Shown here: positions 35,327 to 43,667 of the stretch, piece after piece
How positions within the stretch are numbered: position 1 is the stretch's first letter
Layout: each line of letters starts with the position of its first letter
NCBI RefSeq assembly: GCF_012328925.1
Contig: NZ_JAAXLS010000002.1
Span: 434,001-498,000, forward strand
Direction of reading: 5' to 3'
DNA from: Amycolatopsis acididurans
Lineage (GTDB): Bacteria > Actinomycetota > Actinomycetes > Mycobacteriales > Pseudonocardiaceae
Length of the DNA: 64,000 nucleotides
Notes under the pieces: generated by a model
The model's input: the letters and a program-made list of their open reading frames with translations, nothing else
Database searches by the model: none
What the model was told of the DNA's origin: nothing
Position numbers and translations under genes: made by a program

Positions 35327-38187
35327 TCGCCCACCCGGAACGCACGGCGCCGCGGTTTGACCGGGCGCATGAGGAACTCCGGCCGCCGCTGGCCGTCCGG
35401 GCCGAGGGTGGCCTTGGCCATGGCCAGCCACTCCCGGTAGACCTCCCGCGAACGACGGGTGTCGACGAACACGTCGCCGTACTGGTCGCCGGGATGCGCC
35501 GCCTCCATGCGGACCTTCTGCAACCAGCAGTGCATGCCCGACCACGGATCCGGCTGGACACCGAACGCCAGGTTCTGGTGCACGCCCGGGTCGGACCACC
35601 AGATCCGCGAAGAGTCGGGGTCGTCGGACTCGAACGGGGCGACCCCGCCCTTGTAGCGCAGCAGCCACGACTCGTCGCCGTCGGGATGCGTGATGTCGAC
35701 GAGCCCGGACACCCAGCGGCTGCCTTCCTGGTCCTGCAACCGCCACCGGCCCATGTGGTGCGACAGCGCGCAGACGCCCGGCCTGATGCCCTCGGTGACC
35801 CAGACGCGGGCGACGAAATAGCCGATCGAGGTGGACACGCGCACCAGGTCGTCGGTACGCACCGCGAGCCGGGCGGCGTCGTGCGAGTTGAGCCAGAGCG
35901 GGTGTGAGTTGGCGATCTCGTTGAGGTACTTGGCATTCCCCGACCGGGTGTGGATCAGGGTCGGTAGCCGGAAGGTCGGCACCAGGACCAGTTCACCCTT
36001 GTCGAGGTCGATCTCCGACCGGGCCACGTGCGACCGGATGTAGCCCGGCGTCGCCTGGTCCTCCCAGCCCCAGTCCGCCATCGAGGTGGAGTAGACCTCG
36101 AGCTTGCGTGACGGGGTGAGCCATCCGGCCGTCGTGGTGCCGTCCTCGTGCCGGACACCGACCGCCCCGGCCTCGCCGACCAGCGGTGGCGTCGAGTCGA
36201 GGTCGGTCGGCTTGCGCAGCACGCCCTCGGCGTCGGGCTCCGCGCCCTCGAGTTCGGTCTCGGTGAGCGGCCGTTCGTCGGCACGGTAGACGTCGCGCTG
36301 CACCTCGATGACGCCGTAGCGGCGCATGTACTGCAGGGGCGTCATGTCCTGCGCGGCGGCCTTGTCGGGCAGACCGGGCACCTGGTTCTCGAAGATCCAC
36401 CGGTAGTACTCGTCGACCGTGATCTTCTCTCCCGGCCGGTAGGGCGATTCGAAGTAGCGGCGGATGCCCAGGGAACCGTCCGGGTCGATCCGCCAGGACA
36501 GCTCGAACCAGAACTCGTTCTCCTCCCACACCTCGCCGGGATTGACCTCGCGGCTGTCGGCGACCGGATGTCCCGAGCGTTCCAGCGCGACCCGTCGCAC
36601 CGGCTGCCGGAACCCGAGCCATTTGCCGGCGTGGGTCTCGTAGGAGTGGGTGTCGTGGCGTTCGGTCGCGTGCCCCGTCGGCAGCACGTAGTCGGCGAAC
36701 TCTGCGGTCTCCGACCAGGTCGGCGTCAGGGCCACGTGCAACCCGATCTTGTCCGTGTCACGCAACGCCTTCATCCAGCTGAACCCGTCCGGATAGGTCC
36801 ACACCGGATTGAACACGCGCGAGAAGTACACCGACAGCCGGCCGCGGCCCTCCTGCAGGAAGTGCGGCAGCAGGATGGACATTTCGTTGCACGACAACGG
36901 GTATTCGGCCGGCCAGGCCAGCTCGTTCCAGTGATCGTGGGCCGGGGGCATGTCCGGGCCGTGCGGGATGAACTTGTCCCAGCCGTTCGGGCTCGTGCCG
37001 CCGACGGTGCCGATGGAACCGGTCAGCGCGAGCACGAACCACAGTGCCCGGGCCACCTGCCAGCCGCCGAGGTTGCCCGCGGCCGCCGAGCGCCAGATGT
37101 GCGCGGCCAGGCGGTGATCACACGAGGCGACCAGCTTCGCGATCTCCTCGATCCGGGCCGCGGGTACCTGGGCCTCGGCCGCCGCGAACTCGAACGTGTA
37201 CTCGGCGTAGTCCGACTCCAGCGCGTCCAGGAAGGACTCGAACGTGGCGGGACGGTCAGGGTGGCGGCGGTCGAGGTAGGTCTGCCAGTTGAACCAGCGC
37301 CGCAGATACGCCTCGTCGATCTGCCGCGTGCGCAGCAGGTGGGAAGCCACGGCGAGCAGGATCGCCGCCTCGCTTCCCGGCCACGGTGCCAGCCACACGT
37401 CGGCGTGGGACGCGGTGTTCGACATCCGGGGGTCGATCACGACCAGCTTCGCCCCGCCCTGCTTGCCCTCCATGATCCGCTGCGCGTGCGGGTTGAAATA
37501 GTGCCCGGTCTCGAGATGGCTCGACAGCAGCAGGATCACCTTGGCGTTGGCGTGATCGGGCGAGGGCCGGTCATAACCGCCCCACAGCGTCTGCCCGAGC
37601 CTCGCACCCGAGGAGCACACGTTGGTATGGCTGTTGTGCCCGTCCACGCCCCATGCCTGCAGGAAGCGCTCCGCGAAGCCGTCCTCGCCGGGACGGCCGA
37701 CGTGGTACATGACCTCCTCGTGGCGTCCTTCCACAATAGACGTGCGGATCCGGGCGGCGATGTCGTCGAGCGCGTCGTCCCAGCTGACCCGCTCCCACTC
37801 GCCCCCGCCGCGGGATCCGGTACGGCGCAACGGGTACAGCAGCCGCTCGGGATCGTTGACCTGGTTGATGGTCGCCGGCCCCTTGGCGCAGTTGCGGCCC
37901 CGGGATCCCGGATGCGCCGGGTTGCCCTCGACCTTCTTGACCGAGAAGTCCTCCTTGTCCACGTACGCCAGCAGCCCGCACGCACTCTCGCAGTTGAAGC
38001 ACGTGGTGGGGACGAGCATGTAGTGGCGCGGCACCTTGCGCGGGTGCGCCTTCGCGTCGTAGGCGACGACGTCGTCCCACTGCTCGACCGGCGGGTAGTT
38101 GCGCAGCCGCTCGTGGGTGCGCTCACCCGGCAGCTCGGTGGGTTGCGAATCGGCCACGGCCGGACGATCGGGAACGATGCGGGTCAC
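35323..38187 (-). CDS. Molybdopterin-dependent oxidoreductase, catalytic subunit
   Basis: A 954-residue member of the DMSO-reductase superfamily. An N-terminal [4Fe-4S] site is formed by CFNCESACG and RNCAKGP (about C63, C66, C70, C100). Molybdopterin-domain text includes HTNVCSSGARLGQTLWGG, where the Cys is the likely Mo ligand, KVILLLSSHLETGH, KLVVIDPRMSNTASHADVWL and GHATERHDTHSYETHAGKW; the C-terminal molydop-binding domain starts near VPTFRLPTLIHTRSGNAKYL. No twin-arginine signal is visible, so the subunit faces the cytosol. The Psr/Phs, Soe-type sulfite dehydrogenase and formate dehydrogenase groups are all possible. GTG 38187 is chosen over 38193 for its better spacing to AGGAGG. Confidence 0.88.
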   Translation of the reverse strand: MTRIVPDRPAVADSQPTELPGERTHERLRNYPPVEQWDDVVAYDAKAHPRKVPRHYMLVPTTCFNCESACGLLAYVDKEDFSVKKVEGNPAHPGSRGRNCAKGPATINQVNDPERLLYPLRRTGSRGGGEWERVSWDDALDDIAARIRTSIVEGRHEEVMYHVGRPGEDGFAERFLQAWGVDGHNSHTNVCSSGARLGQTLWGGYDRPSPDHANAKVILLLSSHLETGHYFNPHAQRIMEGKQGGAKLVVIDPRMSNTASHADVWLAPWPGSEAAILLAVASHLLRTRQIDEAYLRRWFNWQTYLDRRHPDRPATFESFLDALESDYAEYTFEFAAAEAQVPAARIEEIAKLVASCDHRLAAHIWRSAAAGNLGGWQVARALWFVLALTGSIGTVGGTSPNGWDKFIPHGPDMPPAHDHWNELAWPAEYPLSCNEMSILLPHFLQEGRGRLSVYFSRVFNPVWTYPDGFSWMKALRDTDKIGLHVALTPTWSETAEFADYVLPTGHATERHDTHSYETHAGKWLGFRQPVRRVALERSGHPVADSREVNPGEVWEENEFWFELSWRIDPDGSLGIRRYFESPYRPGEKITVDEYYRWIFENQVPGLPDKAAAQDMTPLQYMRRYGVIEVQRDVYRADERPLTETELEGAEPDAEGVLRKPTDLDSTPPLVGEAGAVGVRHEDGTTTAGWLTPSRKLEVYSTSMADWGWEDQATPGYIRSHVARSEIDLDKGELVLVPTFRLPTLIHTRSGNAKYLNEIANSHPLWLNSHDAARLAVRTDDLVRVSTSIGYFVARVWVTEGIRPGVCALSHHMGRWRLQDQEGSRWVSGLVDITHPDGDESWLLRYKGGVAPFESDDPDSSRIWWSDPGVHQNLAFGVQPDPWSGMHCWLQKVRMEAAHPGDQYGDVFVDTRRSREVYREWLAMAKATLGPDGQRRPEFLMRPVKPRRRAFRVGE

Positions 38188-38217
38188 GGGCACTGCCTCC
38201 TGGAGAAGATTCTCTAT

Positions 38218-39747
38218 TTAGGACAGAGGAACGTCCTGCGCGGCTCGGACGAAGACGCTCTCGTAGGCCAGCAGCGCCGCCTGCGCCACGAGCCCGCCGA
38301 CAGCGGCGACGAGCAGCGGTCCCGCCCAGCCGATCCCGGCGAGCACCACGCCCACCAGTGCCAGCGCGATACCGCCGCCCCAGAACGTCCGGGCGTACCG
38401 GCCGCGCACCGCCATCTCCGCCGCCGCGGCCGCGTTCGTGGTCGGATGACGGCCGAGGTATTCCAGCAGCGTCATCCCGACGTGCACGGCGCCGGCCACG
38501 GTGAACGCGGCGACCAGCAGCGTGCGCGCCGCGCCGGTCACGTCACCGGCGAGCGCGGCGAGCACGAGCACCCCGCCGCCGACCATCACGGCCTGCGCCT
38601 GCAGGTGCCAGAACAGCAACGGCGACTGCCACAGATCGCGGCCTTCTGCCTGACCGAAGAGGAACGCCGTGTATCCGGTGACCATCGCCGCGGCCACGAG
38701 CGCGGGCACCGCGAGCCACGTCAGCGCGTTTCCGGTGGCGATTCCCATCGTGGCTAGTACACCGAGCACCAGCCACGCCGAGAACACCGCGGCGCCGGCG
38801 GCGAGCACCACCGCGCCCCAGAACAACCACGATCTCGGGTTCGGCTTGAGCAGGATGTAGAAGAAGCGCTCCGGCCGCTTGAGGTCGGTCACGAGGAGCA
38901 GGCCGGTGATCGCCACCCCCGCCACGCCGACGGCCGGCGCGACCACGGCCCCGATCCAGCCGAGATCGATGCCGAGCAACTGGGCCAGCGCCGCCAGCAT
39001 CATCGCGCCGGCGCCCACCGCCTTGGTCCACAGGTACGTCGTCACGCGCCAGCCCCACGGGCGGGGATGCGCGGTGTTCAGCGTGGTCCTGGCAAGGGTC
39101 ACCGGGTCGGTGGGCAGGTCCGCGGCGACCTCAGCCCGGTGCGGGTCGGGCGTGGAGAAGATGTAACCGTCGGCGGCGGGTGCCGCGAGCGGGTCGAGTA
39201 CCGCGCGGTCGGCGCCGAGGTAGAAGACGTTCGGCCCGGTGCCCTGCTCGGGAGCGCGGACACTCACCGGATTGGTCCGGACCAGGTTGGCGATGCCCGA
39301 TTCCGGGTCGTCGAGATCGCCGACCCAGATGGAGTGCGTGGGGCAGACCACCACACATGCCGGTTCCAGGTCGGCGTCCACACGGTGCGCACAGAAGTTG
39401 CACTTCGCCGCCGTGTGGGTGTCCTCGTCGATGTAGATCGCGTCGTAGGGGCACCCCTGCATGCAGCTCTTGCAGCCGATACACCGGTCGCGGTCGAAAT
39501 CGACGATGCCGTCTTCTCGGGTGAAAAGCGCCTTCGTCGGGCAGATCCGGACGCACGGGGCGTCGGTGCAGTGGTTGCACCGCATCACGCCGAAGTCGCG
39601 AGTGGTCGCCGGGAACACCCCGGAGTCCACGTATTTGACCCAGGTCCGGAACTGTCCGACGGGTACCTCGTGCTCGGTCTTGCACGCCACTGTGCAGGCA
39701 TGGCAGCCGATGCAGGTCCGCTGGTCGATCGCGAAGCCATATCGCAT
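38218..39747 (-). CDS. 4Fe-4S ferredoxin-NrfD fusion, electron-transfer/membrane subunit
   Basis: A 509-residue fusion of two subunits that are often separate. Residues about 1-190 are a DmsB/PsrB-type protein with four [4Fe-4S] sites: CIGCHACTVACKTEHE, CNHCTDAPCVRICP, CIGCKSCMQGCPYDA and CNFCAHRV...ACVVVCP. After a linker, residues about 235-500 form eight or so helices of an NrfD/PsrC-type quinone-interacting anchor. It would pass electrons between the molybdenum subunit encoded 30 bases downstream and the quinone pool. ATG 39747 starts it; no strong ribosome site is seen. Confidence 0.9.
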   Translation of the reverse strand: MRYGFAIDQRTCIGCHACTVACKTEHEVPVGQFRTWVKYVDSGVFPATTRDFGVMRCNHCTDAPCVRICPTKALFTREDGIVDFDRDRCIGCKSCMQGCPYDAIYIDEDTHTAAKCNFCAHRVDADLEPACVVVCPTHSIWVGDLDDPESGIANLVRTNPVSVRAPEQGTGPNVFYLGADRAVLDPLAAPAADGYIFSTPDPHRAEVAADLPTDPVTLARTTLNTAHPRPWGWRVTTYLWTKAVGAGAMMLAALAQLLGIDLGWIGAVVAPAVGVAGVAITGLLLVTDLKRPERFFYILLKPNPRSWLFWGAVVLAAGAAVFSAWLVLGVLATMGIATGNALTWLAVPALVAAAMVTGYTAFLFGQAEGRDLWQSPLLFWHLQAQAVMVGGGVLVLAALAGDVTGAARTLLVAAFTVAGAVHVGMTLLEYLGRHPTTNAAAAAEMAVRGRYARTFWGGGIALALVGVVLAGIGWAGPLLVAAVGGLVAQAALLAYESVFVRAAQDVPLS

Positions 39748-39804
39748 GTGGCAACCGTAGGTCGCGCGGCCACCCTTGGAGGCCCATAGCAGGCTTTGGG
39801 CCCC

Positions 39805-40818
39805 CTAAGCCGAGCTTTGGACCCGGGCCGCCGTCTGCTGCCTCGCGACCGCGACCACGTCGCGGAGTATCCCGGTCAGACGCCGCCCCGCCGGCCAGAC
39901 CGCGCGAAGCACGCGGCCCAGCTCCACCCCCGCCATCTCGACGGCCACGAGCCGCCCGTCGGCCAACTCGGCTGCCACCGCGAGCGAACTGAGGACCGCC
40001 GGTCCCAGCCCGGCCTCCACCGCCGCCTTGATCGCGGTCGTCGAGGACAGCTCGACCAGCGGCGCGGCGAGCGGGCCGTGCTCGGCGAGCACCGCTTCAA
40101 CCGTGTCGCGCGTGCCGGACCCCGGCTCGCGGACGACCATGGGCGTGGCGGCGAGATCCGCGGCGCTCACCGGGTACCGCCGGCGCGCCCAGGGGTGAGT
40201 GGGTGCGACCACGAGCCGCAACCGGTCCCGGCCCACGACCTGGCACTGCAGCCCCTCCGGCATCTCGGGTCCCTCGATGAACCCGATGTCGGCCGCGTCG
40301 GCGGCGACGAGCTGGGCGACCTCGGTCGAGTTGACGACCCGCAACGCGACGGTGGCCCGTGGCCGCCGGGCGTGCAATTCGGTCAGCCATCCCGGGATCA
40401 GGTATTCGGCGACCGTCATGCTGGCCGCGATCCGCAGCCGGCGCTCGTGGTGGGCGCGCAGCGCCGCGACCGCGGCGTCCAGGCCGGCGGCCGCGCGAAC
40501 CACCTCGCGTGCCCACTGCTCGACCATCGCTCCCTCGGGCGTCAGCCGCGAACCGGCCGCGGAACGTTCGATCAGCGCGAGCCCCAGCAGCCGTTCCAGA
40601 TTGCGGATGCGCGAGCCCGCCGCCGGCTGTGAGATGCCGTGTTCACGGGCGGCTTGGCCGAGGCTGCCACACCGTGCGACCGAGAGCAGCAACTCGAGTG
40701 CGCCGATCTCCGGCACGCGCGTTGACAGCCGCTCGAACTGCGACCGCGCCTCGGGCGCGGGGACGGCCTGGGCCGGTCCAGGCGCGGGGCTGTCCCGGTG
40801 GCCGTCCGGTAGCGACAT
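39805..40818 (-). CDS. LysR-family transcriptional regulator
   Basis: A 337-residue LysR protein with a 35-residue extra N-terminus rich in Pro/Ala. The helix-turn-helix reads ALELLLSVARCGSLGQAAREHGISQPAAGSRIRNLERLLG. The substrate-binding domain (about 115-320) includes LRIAASMTVAEYLIPGWL, VNSTEVAQLVAADAADIGFIEG and VVREPGSGTR, as in CysB/CbbR-like members that sense sulfur or carbon metabolites. It lies 57 bases upstream of the Fe-S/NrfD gene in the same direction and probably controls it. Confidence 0.88.
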   Translation of the reverse strand: MSLPDGHRDSPAPGPAQAVPAPEARSQFERLSTRVPEIGALELLLSVARCGSLGQAAREHGISQPAAGSRIRNLERLLGLALIERSAAGSRLTPEGAMVEQWAREVVRAAAGLDAAVAALRAHHERRLRIAASMTVAEYLIPGWLTELHARRPRATVALRVVNSTEVAQLVAADAADIGFIEGPEMPEGLQCQVVGRDRLRLVVAPTHPWARRRYPVSAADLAATPMVVREPGSGTRDTVEAVLAEHGPLAAPLVELSSTTAIKAAVEAGLGPAVLSSLAVAAELADGRLVAVEMAGVELGRVLRAVWPAGRRLTGILRDVVAVARQQTAARVQSSA

Positions 40819-41111
40819 ACCGTTGCACCTTCCCGACCGGTCCAGTGACTTGGATACACCCCATGGTATCCCACGTTGCGTCCGCTTCGGCGACTTCGGC
40901 GGCCACGGGCCACTGCGTCGACACCCGGTGGACGGGATCGATCAGCGCCGCGCCGAGCGGGGTGCGCGACCTGGAGGTTCCCATCGCAAAACATGGCCTG
41001 GATTCTGTTCCTCTTTCCAAGCCAGGAGAGTCATGCGAGTCACCACCCAGCACAAGCTCGGCTGTGCTCACCATCGTGGACGCACCCGAGCCTCGTGCCG
41101 CCTCCGCGCCC

Positions 41112-41374
41112 TCACGAGACGCTCCAACCGCCGTCGAGGGTCAACTCGGTGCCGGAGATGGACGTCGCCTCCGGCGAGCACAAGAACCCCACCGCGCCGG
41201 CGACCTCGTCCCGCTCGATCAGGCGCTTGACCGCTGATCGCGCCAGCAGCACGTCCGACACCACCTGGTCGGTACTCAGGCCGTGCACCTCGGCTTGGTC
41301 GGCCAGCTGCCTCTCGACCAACGGGGTTCGCACGTACCCGGGGCAAACGCAGTTGCTGGTAACGCCCTTGCACC
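41112..41374 (-). pseudogene. 3-hydroxybutyrate dehydrogenase (SDR) 3' fragment
   Basis: Minus-strand text GVTSNCVCPGYVRTPLVE, then VVSDVLLARSAVKRLIE and SPEATSISGTELTLDGGWSVS, matches the last 87 or so residues of BdhA-type short-chain dehydrogenases. The N-terminal two thirds, with the NAD-binding motif and catalytic Tyr, are missing: upstream of about 41374 the text switches to an unrelated hydrolase. No start codon of its own. A dead fragment. Confidence 0.75.
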
Positions 41375-41640
41375 CTGAGACTCGCTTCGTAACGCTCGTC
41401 GATGAGCGTCTCGGTCGCCAGGGACTCGTCGTACACCATCAGGCGCACGAACTCGGCCATGGCTTCGCGAGAAGGCTTTTCCGCCGCCATGTAGGCGAAA
41501 AGGTGTTCGAGCCCGACAGGCCACGACGGCGGGTTCACCGGGAGGACTCCGCCCGGCGCCATGAGCACGAGGCGATCGACACGGTCCGCGTACCGCATCG
41601 CGATCCGCATCGCGATCCGCATCGCGACGCCACGGGAACC
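41375..41640 (-). pseudogene. Alpha/beta-hydrolase internal fragment
   Basis: Minus-strand reading MRYADRVDRLVLMAPGG, then GLEHLFAYMAAEKPSREAM and LATETLIDERYEASL, is the mid-part of a BphD/HsaD-like meta-cleavage product hydrolase just after the nucleophile elbow. It runs straight into the dehydrogenase fragment, and its 5' part is replaced by a short tandem repeat. Neither catalytic Ser nor His region survives. Confidence 0.65.
41593..41627. repeat. 12-bp tandem repeat, three copies
   Basis: Three copies of CCGCATCGCGAT, the last missing its final base, at the broken 5' end of the hydrolase fragment. Probably a replication-slippage scar. Confidence 0.85.
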
Positions 41641-42027
41641 GGAGGCTCCTCGACAAGCCGCTCGTCCCGGTGATCAGAAGCAGCGCCCCGCCGCCCACCG
41701 CGGCGGCTCCCGCAGCATATCCGTCCATTGTGGAACTCGCTGGAGCCGCGGCGAGCACGTCGTTCGGCAGGCTCGGCGCGCTCACCGACCGCGTCACTGA
41801 GCGGACTGTTCGCGCGCTGGACAGCCTGCCCGGACGAAGCACCCGCCACGCGACCGGACCTCGGGCGGATCCGCAAGCACGTCGACCAGCTGACCGCGCC
41901 GACCGGCGCGCCGCCAGCCATGCCCACGGTTACGTACACGCCGTATTGTCGCTCAATCCCGCGCGAACGGCCCGGCTGTCGTCTCCGGGCCGGGCCCGCG
42001 CTCGGGCACGCGGGCCGGTGTCCTCGG
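41641..42027. other. Non-coding stretch in a gene graveyard
   Basis: About 390 bases between the hydrolase fragment and the end of the monooxygenase gene. Minus-strand frames give short texts such as ALLLITGTSGL but no continuous protein I recognise and no credible start. Likewise 40819-41111 holds only the LysR upstream region and a short plus-strand start at 41032 (MRVTTQHKLG) that soon becomes meaningless. I read both as eroded DNA. Confidence 0.5.
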
Positions 42028-43632
42028 TCACGTTTCGAAGGCGATCAGGTCGATGCGTCCGGCCAGCAGACCTTCCAGTAGTTCGCTACGAAACTCGGCG
42101 CGAGCGCGGGCGGCCACGGGTACGTGTGCGGACAGGCGAATGCGTTCGGCGAGCGCGATGCGGTCCAGTACCGGAGCGCGCTCGGGCCTGCCGGCCAGCA
42201 GCACACCGTCCGCACCGGCCGCGATCGCGGCGTCGGCGCGCTTCACCAGCGCGGTCGCATTGGCGCTCCACGGATCATCGGTGTCCACGATGATTTCGGC
42301 CAGCACCACCGGTGCGGCCTGGCGCGCTCGCGCCGCGGCGACCCCGCCTGGCGGGACCACGGCCACCGCACCGCCGTCCTGGCCGAGCACGCGGTGCTCG
42401 AGCACGACGTCCTCGCGCACGCGCAGCGGCCGGTGGGTCAGCCATTCCCCGAAGGCATCTGCCTCCGAGGGCGGGTTTTCGCCGAAGCTCCGTGAGGTTT
42501 CGGCGATGAGCCCCGAAGCCGAGCCGAGGAGTTTGCCGAGCGACATCGCCCCGGCGCGGGTCAGGTACGAGACAGCCATTTCCGCCGGGGTGAGATGCAG
42601 GCGCTGATCGATCGACTGCCACCACAGGTTGCTGCGCCACGCCCGGTCCTGCAACTGCGCCGTCGCCGGCCGCTGGGTCGCCTCGTAGTTCGCGAACGCC
42701 CCGGGCACCGATTCGGTTGTGGTGAGCGCGTCCGCGAGCGAGATCGCGCTTTCCATGGCGTGCTTCGTGCCCGATCCCAGCGAGAAGTGCGCGGTCGCCA
42801 CGGCGTCACCGATCAGCACGACGTTCTCGTGGTGCCACCGGTCGCACCGCACCCACCGGAATTTCCCCCACACGGACCGGTTTCCGATCAGCGGGGCTCC
42901 GCCGAGCAGGTCCTTGAACACCTCGGCCAGGTACTCCAGCCCCACCTCGTCGGAGCTCCCGTCGGGGCGTGGCCCGATGGACATGCCGGCCGCGGCGACC
43001 GTCTCGGGTGAAGCTTCGATCACATGACCCGATCGGGATCCGGTGAACGGGTAGGAGTGCGTCGCGTAGACACCGTGCTCGGTGGCGACCGGAATGAAGA
43101 CCGCGCAGTCGAGCGGAACGTCGGCAGCACACCAGATGAAGGTATCCCTGGCGAAGCTCTCGTGGGCCCCGAGTTCGTCGCGCAACGCCGCACGGCTGGG
43201 GCTGTTCGCGCCGTCGGCGACGATCACGACATCGGATCGCCGTCGCAGTTCACCCACATCCGCCCTGGTGCCCGAAAGCAGCTCGACGCCGGCCGACCGG
43301 CATGCGGAGGCCAGCACGCGGAGCAGGTCGCGGCGGGCCACCGCGACGCCTCGGCTGAACTCGGGGATGCGCACCGTCCTGCCGTCGAGCCGGAACTCCG
43401 CGCTCGGAGCGGCGACGCCGAGCGCGGCGATCGCGGCGTGCGTTTCCGGGTCGGCTGCCTCGAACGAGGCCAGCGCGCTGCCGGTGAGGCTCACGCCGAA
43501 ACCGAACGGCTCGTCGCGTTCGGCGCGTTCGTACACGGTCACCGACCACCCGGGCCGGCGGGCCTTCAGCAACCGCGCCGCGTAAAGGCCGGCGGGTCCG
43601 CCGCCGATGATCGAGACGATTTTTCCTGCCAT
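42028..43632 (-). CDS. FAD monooxygenase of the salicylyl-/anthraniloyl-CoA hydroxylase type
   Basis: A 534-residue flavoprotein. It has the FAD motif IIGGGPAGLYAARLL (about 8-22), VIVADGANSPSR in the DG position, and VVLIGDAVATAHFSLGSGTK (about 271-290). The TAHFxxGSGTK text is characteristic of salicylyl-CoA 5-hydroxylase and the N-terminal half of 2-aminobenzoyl-CoA monooxygenase/reductase. Residues about 400-534 form an extra alpha/beta piece (ADAAIAAGADGVLLAG, LAGRIDLIAF) resembling the end of a TIM barrel; in known fused enzymes a full OYE barrel stands here. The next gene encodes a complete OYE, so the activity appears split. ATG 43632. Last gene of the catabolic operon. Confidence 0.85.
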   Translation of the reverse strand: MAGKIVSIIGGGPAGLYAARLLKARRPGWSVTVYERAERDEPFGFGVSLTGSALASFEAADPETHAAIAALGVAAPSAEFRLDGRTVRIPEFSRGVAVARRDLLRVLASACRSAGVELLSGTRADVGELRRRSDVVIVADGANSPSRAALRDELGAHESFARDTFIWCAADVPLDCAVFIPVATEHGVYATHSYPFTGSRSGHVIEASPETVAAAGMSIGPRPDGSSDEVGLEYLAEVFKDLLGGAPLIGNRSVWGKFRWVRCDRWHHENVVLIGDAVATAHFSLGSGTKHAMESAISLADALTTTESVPGAFANYEATQRPATAQLQDRAWRSNLWWQSIDQRLHLTPAEMAVSYLTRAGAMSLGKLLGSASGLIAETSRSFGENPPSEADAFGEWLTHRPLRVREDVVLEHRVLGQDGGAVAVVPPGGVAAARARQAAPVVLAEIIVDTDDPWSANATALVKRADAAIAAGADGVLLAGRPERAPVLDRIALAERIRLSAHVPVAARARAEFRSELLEGLLAGRIDLIAFET

Positions 43633-43667
43633 GACTGGCTTCCTCCGTTCTGGAAGCGCGGGCGCCG

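Noticed and set aside
36148..38757. A very long plus-strand open frame (869 codons) opposite the molybdenum enzyme
   Set aside because: A GC-rich antisense shadow; the opposite strand carries all conserved motifs and the text here is low-complexity.
41032..41100. A possible gene start (GGAG then ATG, MRVTTQHKLG)
   Set aside because: The frame turns into Arg-rich text with no recognisable protein within 15 codons; probably the stub of a deleted gene.
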